Under the pieces are notes generated by a model. The model ran no database searches. It had not been told where the DNA came from and was given only the letters and a program-made list of their open reading frames with translations. A stretch of 55,000 bases of DNA, from the NCBI GenBank assembly GCA_009746045.1, contig RPFO01000706.1, positions 1 to 55,000 of the forward strand. The letters are read 5' to 3'. This DNA is from Mesostigma viride. Taxonomy: Eukaryota; Streptophyta; Mesostigmatophyceae; Mesostigmatales; Mesostigmataceae. Below, piece by piece: positions 9,316 to 20,621 of the stretch (its first letter is position 1; each line of letters opens with the position of its first letter). A program made the position numbers and the translations under genes.

Positions 9316-11631
9316 TACATCCACCGCGCACGCAAGGGCCGGCTGCACACACACGTACACACACCATGCACGCAAGGGCCGGCTGCACACACACGTACAT
9401 ACACCGCGCACGCTTGGGGCGGCTGCACACACACGTACCTACACCGCGCACGCAAGGGGCGGCTGCACACATACGTATACCTACACCGCGCACGCAAGGG
9501 GCGACTGCACACACATGTACATCCACCGCGCACGCAAGGGCCGGCTGCACACACACGTACACACACCATGCACGCAAGGGCCGGCTGCACACACACGTAC
9601 ATACACCGCGCACGCAAGGGGCGGCTGCACACACACGTACACACACCGCGCACGCAAGGGGCAGCTGCACACACACGTACATACACCATGCACGCAAGGG
9701 GCTGCACACACACTTACACACACCTTGCACGCAAGGGCCGGCATGCACACACACTGGCATACACCGCGCACGCAAGGGGCGGCTGCACACACGTACATAC
9801 ACCGCGCACGCAAGGGGCGAGTGCACACACACGTACACACACCGCGCACGCAAGGGGCGGCTGCACACACACGTACACACACCATGCACACAATTGCCGG
9901 CATGCACACACACGTACATCCACTGCGCACGCAAGGGGCAACTGCACACACATGTACACACGCTTGGGGCGGCTGCACTCACATGTACACACACCGCGCA
10001 CGCAAGGGCCGGCTGCACACACACGTACATACACCGCGCACGCAAGGGGCAACTGCACACACACGTACACACACCATGCACGCAAGGGCCGGCTGCACTC
10101 ACATGTACACACACCATGCACGCAAGGGCCGGCTGCACACACACTTACACACACAATGCACGCTTGGGGCAACGGCACTCACATGTACATACACCATGCA
10201 CGCAAGGGGCGGCTGCACACACACGTACACACACCATGCACGCAAGGAGCGACTTCACGCACAGGTACACTCACCATGCACGCAAGGGGCGGCTGCACAC
10301 ACACGTACACACACCGCGCACGCAATTAAGGGACGGCTGCACACACACGTACATACACCGCGCACGCAAGGGGCAACGGCACTCACATGTACATACACCA
10401 TGCACGCAAGGGGCGGCTGCACACACACGTACATACACCGCGCACGCAAGGGGCGGCTGCACACATACGTACCTACACCGCGCACCCAAGGGGCGACTGC
10501 ACACATACGTACCTACACCGCGCACGCAAGGGCCGGCTGCACACACACGTACACACACCATGCACGCAAGGGCCGGCTGCACACACACGTACATACACCG
10601 CGCACGCTTGGGGCGGCTGCACACACACGTACCTACACCGCGCACGCAAGGGGCGGCTGCACACACACGTACATACACCGCGCACGCAAGGGGCAACTCC
10701 ACTCACATGTACATCCACCGCGCAACCACGGGGCGGCTGCACACACACGTACATACACCGCGCACGCAAGGGGCTGCTGCACACACACTGACACACAAAA
10801 TGCACGCTTGGGGCGACGGCACTCACATGTACATACACCGCGCACGAAAGGGGTGGCTGCACACACACGTACATCCACCGCGCACGCAAGGGGCGGCTGC
10901 ACACACACATACATACACCATGCACGCAAGGGGCGAGTGCAAAAACATGTACATACACCGCGCACGCAAGGGGCAACTGCCCACACATGGACATACACCA
11001 TGCACGCAAGGGGCGGCTGCACACACATGTACATCCACCGCGCACGCAAGGGGCGAGTGCACACACACGTACACACACCGCGCACGCAAGGGGCGGCTGC
11101 ACACACACGTACACACACCATGCACGCAATTGCCGGCATGCACACACACGTACATCCACCGCGCACGCAAGGGGCAACTGCACACACATGTACACACACC
11201 GCGCACGCTTGGGGCAGCTGCACTCACATGTACACACACCGCGCACGCTTGGGGCGGCTGCACACACACGTACCTACACCGCGCACGCAAGGGGCGGCTG
11301 CACACACACGTACATACACCGCGCACGCAAGGGGCAACTGCACACACATGTACATACACCGCGCAACCACGGGGCGGCTGCACACACACGTACATACACC
11401 GCGCACGCAAGGGGCGGCTGCACACATACGTATACCTACACCGCGCACGCAAGGGGCGACTGCACACACATGTACATCCACCGCGCACGCAAGGGCCGGC
11501 TGCACACACACGTACACACACCATGCACGCAAGGGCCGGCTGCACACACACGTACATACACCGCGCACGCAAGGGGCGGCTGCACACACACGTACACACA
11601 CCGCGCACGCAAGGGGCAGCTGCACACACAC
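9316..11631 (+). repeat. 40-bp satellite array, block 3
   Basis: About 58 units. A block of roughly 600 bp beginning near 9700, marked by shortened units (GGGGCTGCACACACACTTAC, CACTGGCATACACC, GCAATTAAGGGACGG), is repeated almost exactly at about 13671-14262. Parts of it recur near 27545, 29230, 30520 and 30960. This shows spread of multi-unit blocks as well as single units. Confidence 0.92.
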
Positions 11632-12180
11632 ATCCAATTGCTGCTTTAGTTCCATTGGAGTGAGGGGCTGCCAGAGAAACATGTTTATTACAAATGCGTG
11701 TTCGGCACACGTCCAAGCCATTAGCTAACCTAAGAATCTGCAGTTTCTAAGCTAACTAGGCCACACAACAGGGGCCGAAACATCATACCAGTCATAAGGA
11801 CCTGGGCCAGTCAAGAGGACCTGGGCTTTGTAACATCCTCATGGCAGCAAGGGTGGGTGGGTGGGAGCTGCAAAGAGGAGTGGTTGTTGCCCCGCCACAA
11901 CCCTAAGTATCCACCGTCTACCTAGTCGTAGGTGGGGTGGCGGACGCCAGCCCACTGACCAACAGGCCAGTGGCGCCGCGCCGCCCCCGGTCCACAGGAC
12001 TGCCCCCGGTCCACAAAACAAATTGGACCCGGTCCGCAGTACCGTCCCCGGTACCCCCCCCCCACATCACCGTACCCCCCCCCCTAGTACTGGCTACCAA
12101 GTCAGACCTGTCTACTGCGGCCTCCCCTCCCCCTTTGAGACTTCCGCAGGTCATAGATAGAACGAGCGTGAGCTCACAAA
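11632..12180 (-). mobile_element. dispersed repeat S, copy 2 (inverted)
   Basis: Reverse complement of the short form, beginning ATCCAATTGCTGC and ending GAGCTCACAAA, with the same internal deletion junction and CCCACC-type filler as copy 1. Confidence 0.75.
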
Positions 12181-13647
12181 ATCCAATTGCTGCTTTAGTT
12201 CCATTGGAGTGAGGGGCTGCCAGAGAAACATGTTTATTACAAATGCGTGTTCGGCACACGTCCAAGCCATTAGCTAACCTAAGAATCTGCAGTTTCTAAG
12301 CTAACTAGGCCACACAACAGGGGCCGAAACATCATACCAGTCATAAGGACCTGGGCCAGTCAAGAGGACCTGGGCTTTGTAACATCCCGCACCCACTACC
12401 TGGCCACTTGGCCGCAAGCTGTCGTATGGCCCAGACTTCGCGTCGCCCCCCTTGTCCCCTGCCGCTACCAGTGCTTCCATTAAACCAGGCGGCAATACAA
12501 GAGGGAAGCCAATCGTATCCCCGTAGGGACCCCCCACTATGGGGGGGTTCTCACCCATGTGGGCACTGCCCTCGGCAGCCGCCCCTGCGGGTTCGGCGAT
12601 TCTTTGTACACCTTTCTTCACAGGCATAGCACCCCCGGCACCCCAATGACGCAGCTGCGTCTGGGATCCGCTATCGCCCCGCCCTAACATCCTTCCCCTT
12701 CCCCGCTGTGCACCGCCAGTCCCAACAACTCGTCCCCGCTTAAATTACGCGGCAACGACCCCGCCATTCCGCCCTGGCCGCCGGCCGCTGTCGCCTCACT
12801 TAATACGAAGAAATGTTAGGCTGTTTAGGATGCTGCCCCCCCTGGCGCTGGGGCTGCAGCCCTCCCGCTCCTGCGCTGGCCTGGGGGCTCGATTCCCCCT
12901 TCTTCCCATGCTCGTATAGCGCGCTCATGCACTATTCTTGACGATATTCATTAGCCAGGCCCAGCGCACGTGATCCACAACGAAACTTGCCTGGGACGTA
13001 ATTCCCCTCCGCCTGTAGCTGTTACCACCCGAGCACCACTATTGCCCCGCCTTAGCTGTCCGATCAAGAGTCACTCCCGCGTCTATCCAGACCCCTCCCG
13101 CGAGCTCGGGGTGGCGAGTACAACGGGCGAGCAAAAATAAAACAATCTGGCACTGGCAGCTACCGCCCGCACTTCGAATGGCAGTTTCTTGGGGTGCTGC
13201 CGACCCCCGTCGCGCAGCCGTCGTAACCTTAAATTATCCAGGCCCCCGAATGATGATTCGGAGGCCGGTAGCTGTGATTTACATTCGGCACCGCCATAGC
13301 AGTGCACACACGCCGTCAGTGGGCCGTCGACACAGCTGCAAAGAGGAGTGGTTGTTGCCCCGCCACAACCCTAAGTATCCACCGTCTACCTAGTCGTAGG
13401 TGGGGTGGCGGACGCCAGCCCACTGACCAACAGGCCAGTGGCGCCGCGCCGCCCCCGGTCCACAGGACTGCCCCCGGTCCACAAAACAAATTGGACCCGG
13501 TCCGCAGTACCGTCCCCGGTACCCCCCCCCACATCACCGTACCCCCCCCCCTAGTACTGGCTACCAAGTCAGACCTGTCTACTGCGGCCTCCCCTCCCCC
13601 TTTGAGACTTCCGCAGGTCATAGATAGAACGAGCGTGAGCTCACAAA
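12181..13647 (-). mobile_element. dispersed repeat L, copy 2 (inverted)
   Basis: Long form in reverse, directly abutting S copy 2. The L-S order along the element's own strand is therefore the same as in copy 1. Only scattered substitutions and small indels separate it from copies 1 and 3. No credible coding sequence. Confidence 0.75.
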
Positions 13648-15847
13648 GTACATACACCATGCACGCAAGGGGCTGCACACACACTTACACACACCTTGCA
13701 CGCAAGGGCCGGCATGCACACACACTGGCATACACCGCGCACGCAAGGGGCGGCTGCACACACGTACATACACCGCGCACGCAAGGGGCGAGTGCACACA
13801 CACGTACACACACCGCGCACGCAAGGGGCGGCTGCACACACACGTACACACACCATGCACGCAATTGCCGGCATGCACACACACGTACATCCACTGCGCA
13901 CGCAAGGGGCAACTGCACACACATGTACACACGCTTGGGGCGGCTGCACTCACATGTACACACACCGCGCACGCAAGGGCCGGCTGCACACACACGTACA
14001 TACACCGCGCACGCAAGGGGCAACTGCACACACACGTACACACACCATGCACGCAAGGGCCGGCTGCACTCACATGTACACACACCATGCACGCAAGGGC
14101 CGGCTGCACACACACTTACACACACAATGCACGCTTGGGGCAACGGCACTCACATGTACATACACCATGCACGCAAGGGGCGGCTGCACACACACGTACA
14201 CACACCATGCACGCAAGGAGAGACTTCACGCACAGGTACACTCACCATGCACGCAAGGGGCGGCTGCACACACACGTACACACACCGCGCACGCAATTAA
14301 GGGACGGCTGCACACACACGTACATACACCGCGCACGCAAGGGGCAACGGCACTCACATGTACATACACCATGCACGCAAGGGCGGCTGCACACACACGT
14401 ACACACACCATGCACGCAAGGAGCGACTTCACGCACAGGTACACACACCATGCACGCAAGGTTCGGCTGCACACACATGTACATCCACCGCGCACGCAAG
14501 GGGCGAGTGCAAACACATGTACATACACCATGCACGCAAGGGGCGGCTGCACACACATGTACATCCACCGCGCACGCAAGGGGCGAGTGCACACACACGT
14601 ACACACACCGCGCACGCAAGGGGCGGCTGCACACACACGTACACACACCATGCACGCAATTGCCGGCATGCACACACACGTACATCCACCGCGCACGCAA
14701 GGGGCAACTGCACACACATGTACACACACCGCGCACGCTTGGGGCAGCTGCACTCACATGTACACACACCGCGCACGCAAGGGCCGGCTGCACACACACG
14801 TACACACACCATGCACGCAATTGCCGGCATGCACACACACGTACACACACCGCGCACGCAAGGGGCGGCTGCACACACACGTACACACACCATGCACGCA
14901 ATTGCCGGCATGCACACACACGTACATCCACCGCGCACGCAAGGGGCAACTGCACACACATGTACACACACCGCGCACGCTTGGGGCAGCTGCACTCACA
15001 TGTACACACACCGCGCACGCAAGGGCCGGCTGCACACACACGTACATACACCGCGCACGCAAGGGGCAACTGCACACACATCTACACACACCGCGCACGC
15101 AAGGGGCAACTGCACACACACGTACACACACCGCGCACGCTTGGGGCGGCTGCACACACACGTACCTACACCGCGCACGCAAGGGGCGGCTGCACACACA
15201 CGTACATCCACCGCGCACGCAAGGGGCAACTGCACACACATGTACACACACCGCGCACGCTTGGGGCAGCTGCACTCACATGTACACACACCGCGCACGC
15301 AAGGGGCGGCTGCACACACACGTACATCCACCGCGCACGCAAGGGGCAACTGCACACACACGTACATCCACCGCGCACGCAAGGGGCGGCTGCACACACA
15401 CGTACACACACCGCGCACGCAAGGGGCAACTGCACACACATGTACACACACCGCGCACGCTTGGGGCGGCTGCACACACACGTACCTACACCGCGCACGC
15501 AAGGGGCGGCTGCACACACACGTACATACACCGCGCACGCAAGGGGCAACTGCACACACATGTACATACACCGCGCACGCAAGGGGCAACTGCACACACA
15601 TGTACACACACCGCGCACGCAAGGGGCAACTGCACACACACGTACACACACCGCGCACGCTTGGGGCGGCTGCACACACACGTACCTACACCGCGCACGC
15701 AAGGGGCGGCTGCACACACACGTACATCCACCGCGCACGCAAGGGGCAACTGCACACACATGTACACACACCGCGCACGCTTGGGGCAGCTGCACTCACA
15801 TGTACACACACCGCGCACGCAAGGGCCGGCTGCACACACACGTACAT
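13648..15847 (+). repeat. 40-bp satellite array, block 4
   Basis: About 55 units in the same strand orientation as every other block, even though the preceding L/S pair is inverted. The stretch 14985-15847 is nearly identical to 26148-27010, with differences such as ACATCTACAC for ACATGTACAC. A segmental duplication of the array is implied. Confidence 0.92.
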
Positions 15848-17318
15848 TTTGTGAGCTCACGCTCGTTCTATCTATGACCTGCGGAAGTCTCAAAGGGGGA
15901 GGGGAGGCCGCAGTAGACAGGTCTGACTTGGTAGCCAGTACTAGGGGGGGGGGGTACGGTGATGTGGGGGGGGGCCGGGGTACCGGGGACGGTACTGCGG
16001 ACCGGGTCCAATTTGTTTTGTGGACCGGGGGCAGTCCTGTGGACCGGGGGCGGCGCGGCGCCACTGGCCTGTTGGTCAGTGGGCTGGCGTCCGCCACCCC
16101 ACCTACGACTAGGTAGACGGTGGATACTTAGGGTTGTGGCGGGGCAACAACCACTCCTCTTTGCAGCTGTGTCGACGGCCCACTGACGGCGTGTGTGCAC
16201 TGCTATGGCGGTGCCGAATGTAAATCACAGCTACCGGCCTCCGAATTATCATTCGGGGGCCTGGATAATTTAAGGTTATGACGGCTGCGCGACGGGGGTC
16301 GGCAGCACCCCAAGAAACTGCCATTCGAAGTGCGGGCGGTAGCTGCCAGTGCCAGATTGTTTTATTTTTGCCCGCCCGTTGTACTCGCCACCCCGAGCTC
16401 GCGGGAGGGGTCTGGATAGACGCGGGAGTGACTCTTGATCGGACAGCTAAGGCGGGGCAATAGTGGTGCTCGGGTGGTAACAGCTACAGGCGGAGGGGAA
16501 TTACGTCCCAGGCAAGTTTCGTTGTGGATCACGTGCGCTGGGCCTGGCTAATGAATATCGTCAAGAATAGTGCATGAGCGCGCTATACGAGCATGGGAAG
16601 AAGGGGGAATCGAGCCCCCAGGCCAGCGCAGGAGCGGGAGGGCTGCAGCCCCAGCGCCAGGGGGGCAGCATCCTAAACAGCCTAACATTTCTTCGTATTA
16701 AGTGAGGCGACAGCGGCCGGCGGCCAGGGCGGAATGGCGGGGTCGTTGCCGCGTAATTTAAGCGGGGACGAGTTGTTGGGACTGGCGGTGCACAGCGGGG
16801 AAGGGAAGGATGTTAGGGCGGGGCGATAGCGGATCCCAGACGCAGCTGCGTCATTGGGGTGCCGGGGGTGCTATGCCTGTGAAGAAAGGTGTACAAAGAA
16901 TCGCCGAACCCGCAGGGGCGGCTGCCGAGGGCAGTGCCCACATGGGTGAGAACCCCCCCATAGTGGGGGGTCCCTACGGGGATACGATTGGCTTCCCTCT
17001 TGTATTGCCGCCTGGTTTAATGGAAGCACTGGTAGCGGCAGGGGACAAGGGGGCGACGAGAAGTCTGGGCCATACGACAGCTTGCGGCCAAGTGGCCAGG
17101 TAGTGTGTGCGGGATGTTACAAAGCCCAGGTCCTCTTGACTGGCCCAGGTCCTTATGACTGGTATGATGTTTCGGCCCCTGTTGTGTGGCCTAGTTAGCT
17201 TAGAAACTGCAGATTCTTAGGTTAGCTAATGGCTTGGACGTGTGCCTAACACGCATTTGTAATAAACATGTTTCTCTGGCAGCCCCTCACTCCAATGGAA
17301 CTAAAGCAGCAATTGGAT
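15848..17318 (+). mobile_element. dispersed repeat L, copy 3 (long form)
   Basis: Full-length + copy, close in sequence to the inverted copy 2 (both have GATGTGG where copy 1 has GTTGTGG). It is followed directly by S, as in the other two loci. Confidence 0.75.
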
Positions 17319-17498
17319 TTTGTGAGCTCACGCTCGTTCTATCTATGACCTGCGGAAGTCTCAAAGGGGGAGGGGAGGCCGCAGTAGACAGGTCTGACTT
17401 GGTAGCCAGTACTAGGGGGGGGGGGTACGGTGATGTGGGGGGGGGGTACCGGGGACGGTACTGCGGACCGGGTCCAATTTGTTTTGTGGACCGGGGGC
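17319..17498 (+). mobile_element. dispersed repeat S, copy 3, 5' part (split by Copia insertion)
   Basis: First 180 bp of a short-form copy. It stops at GGGGC, where the Copia LTR begins, and resumes after the second LTR at 25155 with a duplicated GGGGC. Confidence 0.8.
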
Positions 17499-17970
17499 AG
17501 TTAGTCTCCATGCTTTGCTGTAGACTAAGTCTCAAAGGCATTGTGAATACAACGTATGAATAAGCCTTGTAAACCCACGTTGGTATGTGAATATAAATAC
17601 CACGTGGGCTATGCAGATAGGGATGCTAGTCGAGTCGCATACGTTTCCCTAGATAGGTACTTTGGGTACTGAGGTACGTGACAGATGTCAGTACCCAGTA
17701 TACGTAGTGTCCTGTCATTGGACGGTACTAGAGTATCCTAGATAGGGACCGTACTGCAGCGTGCATTGATTTGTGATCGCACGATGCAGTGACTAGGCAG
17801 CTACCTGTCATCGTGCGGCCTCGGGCCAACGGTCTGCACCCAACGGTCACTGGCGGCGCAGCCGGTGAGAGGAACGTTGATAAAGGGTAAACCTATTTTC
17901 TAATGAACCAAGCAATTCATTGCTCCAAGCTTCAGTGTTCTCAAGCAATATATCCCACCGCATTCTAACT
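17499..17970 (+). repeat. 5' LTR of the Copia element
   Basis: A 472-bp direct repeat of 24682-25154. The difference I find is AAGCTTCAG here against AAGCTTTCAG in the 3' copy. A TATA-like sequence lies at 17592-17599. Confidence 0.92.
17592..17599 (+). promoter_or_regulatory. TATA-like box in 5' LTR
   Basis: TATAAATA about 95 bp into the LTR, with the same sequence in the 3' LTR at 24775-24782. The position fits a U3 promoter, but function is inferred. Confidence 0.45.
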
Positions 17971-17988
17971 TGAATTTTATTTGCTACC

Positions 17989-19221
17989 ATGGCTATCACG
18001 AACAAGAATGTCGCTAAGAAGCTTACCTACAACGAGGATGATGATGGGCAGGATCGGCGGATGCCCAGAGACAACAACAAGAAGCCGGCTGGCGATGCGG
18101 CCATTTCCAAGAAAAAGAAAAAGAACAAAAAGACTCACAATGGTTGCCAGGACGAGGGGACGGCGGCTGCAAAGCCGACCGACCTACCCCCCTCCCCTGC
18201 GAGGCCGGAGGCCGAGACGGCTCCCCCCGGGGAGACCGGCTTACCCTCGACTCCGGCGGCCGCCCCAGCCGCAACCACGGCTGGCGCGGCCATGGCTGCG
18301 GAGACCTCGGTGGTAAACCCCACTGAGGCTCCACAGTCCGGCCCCACGTTGCCATCTCTTCGGGAGCGTATGCCCCGTCAGACGGCCTCGGTGGCACCGG
18401 ACGGGACGATTACCTTTCGTCCCGCCACATCAAACCTTAATGTCCCTTTCGCCCAGGGACATAACCACATTGAGCTAACGTTTGGGCGACCCTCTGCGTC
18501 CCTTCTTCGCAAGAAGAAGGACATGGAGAGTATTAAACTCGCACGGGTGGTGCGAAAACCTGTGGAACCCATCGCCGGACAACCAATGTCCGACGATGAG
18601 GTATCCGACACTGCCAGTCTCCCCGATGGGGAGACTGAGATCAATCTTACCCCAGCGCTCCTGGCGGTCGAGCAGGCCGCGCTGGTGGCAAATGAAGAAC
18701 GCCGAGCGCGGCAGCGGGACCGAGAGGTCCGCCGAGAGGCGGCTTTTCGGCTCGCCGCTAAGCGGCAAGAATATGAAGAGGAAGCCGCCCGTCGCCTGGC
18801 TACCCACCAGGCGATGGCGGACGCGTACCGCGAGGCCACCCAGCGGTTACGTGACCTCTTAAAAAATGCTGACTATCCCATGGACTATGCGGACAGTCAA
18901 GACCTGGCCGAGCTTGCTCGGTCAGCACACTTTAAAACCATGTCCTCCATCACCCAAGCCAGGGTCACGGAGGCCATCTTGGCCAAACATGGGGTGGTAG
19001 CTGAAGAAGCCCCCCCGCTGGAAACCACCAGCAAGAAACCCTCTCCCCCCCAACCCCTGCAGTACAAGGAGGGACTGCTGGCCCTGGGCGCGAGGAAGGG
19101 CAAAGAGGCGGACTGTCCAGTCCGGCCTGCTATGATCATGGGAGAACCACTCCCTGACATACCCGAGGATGAGGCTGCTTTCAGGCAGCCCTCCGGGAGC
19201 ATGAGGTACGCAAGGAGATGA
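17989..19221 (+). CDS. retrotransposon ORF1, gag-like N-terminal protein
   Basis: A 410-residue frame whose ATG lies 18 bp after the 5' LTR. The N-terminus is very rich in Lys and Asn. An Ala/Pro-rich middle follows, then a charged Arg/Glu/Ala stretch from about residue 220 to 300 that should form a coiled coil. No catalytic motif is seen. In a Copia-type element this position is occupied by gag, so a role in particle assembly is inferred. The stop codon overlaps the next ATG (ATGA at 19218-19221). The downstream frame also continues a helical charged segment (LREHEVRKEMKRLMREE) across the overlap. ORF1 and ORF2 may therefore be one protein joined by a -1 shift, by reinitiation, or by correcting a missing base. 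Confidence 0.7.
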   Translation: MAITNKNVAKKLTYNEDDDGQDRRMPRDNNKKPAGDAAISKKKKKNKKTHNGCQDEGTAAAKPTDLPPSPARPEAETAPPGETGLPSTPAAAPAATTAGAAMAAETSVVNPTEAPQSGPTLPSLRERMPRQTASVAPDGTITFRPATSNLNVPFAQGHNHIELTFGRPSASLLRKKKDMESIKLARVVRKPVEPIAGQPMSDDEVSDTASLPDGETEINLTPALLAVEQAALVANEERRARQRDREVRREAAFRLAAKRQEYEEEAARRLATHQAMADAYREATQRLRDLLKNADYPMDYADSQDLAELARSAHFKTMSSITQARVTEAILAKHGVVAEEAPPLETTSKKPSPPQPLQYKEGLLALGARKGKEADCPVRPAMIMGEPLPDIPEDEAAFRQPSGSMRYARR

Positions 19222-20562
19222 AGCGTCTCATGCGGGAGGAGGCCAGGAGGAGAGCAGAGGCAGACACCCCTGCCCGCCCCTCCACCGATGGGGCTGGACC
19301 CAGTGGGGTTACCCGGACACCCCCGGGCTCCCCCAGGGCCACCATGACCCCCCCTCCCCCTCCCCCACCACCCCAGGTTCGCCCTGTGGGTTGGGGCCCC
19401 CTCCCAAACCAGGGGGGGTGGCCAGGACCCCAGGAGGCCCTGGGGGGAGGTGCAGAGGTGCCACAGGCACCCAACAGGCCTGCTGAGGCCCCCCCAAGGA
19501 GCGGGGATGTCCTGGAACAGCTCGCCATTCTCCAGGCCCAGCTGGCCTCGTTGCAAGATCAGCAGTTAACAGCTAACCAGCTGCAAACTGTCGAGGGCCT
19601 GCGCGCCCTGATGTCGCGGTATGAGCGGGGGACCATCAACCTGGACCCCACCCGCCTGCAACAAGCAACCGACAGCTTCTTGAGGGCCAACCCCCCTCTC
19701 ACAGGTGTGTTTAACCCTCATAAAAAGGAATCCAAAATCAATATTGCTGGCTTGCCTGAGGGTCACACTGTTGAACAAGCTAAGCAATTTGTTTTTGCTT
19801 TGGAGTATGGGATGGAAGGTCTTAACCTTAGACATCAGTTTAAGGCTCTCAGGGCCTCCTCCACATTCCATCAATCATCTCCTGCAATCAGAGCATTGAT
19901 TCAAACCTATCAGGAACGTACCCTGACACCTGAAGCAGCCATTGAACAGTGGCCTACCTTTATCACTGATCTGAAACAGCTAGTGCTTACCAATAACCAC
20001 ATGGAAGCAGTAGAACGTTTCAACTGGCTTGCTGCATATAAGGTGAACAAGAATAACCTCTCTGGGGATGCAAAAACATACAGGGTAATGATTGAGAAAG
20101 ACCTTGAGCTTCTCAAGCTCCAACCAAGGTATCTCATCCACACCTGGCTAACAAAAGCTAATTTGCAACCTTCTGTCCTGGCTACCCTGCTTACAGGCCT
20201 CAAGTCCCTCTGGGACAACTTCAGAGCTGCCATGCTCTATATCGAGGAGGCAGTGGACCCCCTGGGTACTGGCAACAACCAGGCCCAGGACCCCAAGGTC
20301 CAGGGTGTCCAAGGCCACAAACGCAAGGGGCAGGCCAGCCAGGGGGGGCACCCAAGACCCACAAGTCCTCCCACCAAGGGGGCAGTGGCTCTCAGGGGCG
20401 TGGCAACACGTGGCACCGTGTGCCCCTGCATGGCAACCCCAACAACAACAACAACAACAACAACAACAGGTCCCAGCAGGGCAACAATAACAACAGGTCC
20501 CAACAGGGCCAAAACAACAACAACAACAGGTCCCAGCAGGGCCAGAACCGGTCCCAGCAGGG

Positions 20563-20593
<31 letters not shown>

Positions 20594-20621
20594 CAGCCTG
20601 GCAACCCTGGGGGGTCCATAA
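19218..20621 (+). CDS. retrotransposon ORF2, gag capsid-like protein
   Basis: A 467-residue frame: charged helix, Pro-rich linker (residues 30-100), a second short helix (about 105-150), then a helical domain (about 160-350) typical in character of a retrotransposon capsid. From codon 20343 onward the frame is less convincing: it reads runs of Thr through an AAC microsatellite, while the -1 frame reads Asn/Gln-rich sequence leading to the zinc knuckle. The sequence CAG GGG GGG CAC contains the heptamer G GGG GGG at 20342-20348, in the right phase for -1 slippage into pol. True gag probably ends or shifts there. Confidence 0.7.

Noticed and set aside
4496-13647. A large chromosomal palindrome centred near 9 kb, suggested by inverted L-S pairs
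   Set aside because: The satellite between and around the pairs keeps one orientation throughout, so only the L-S units are inverted.
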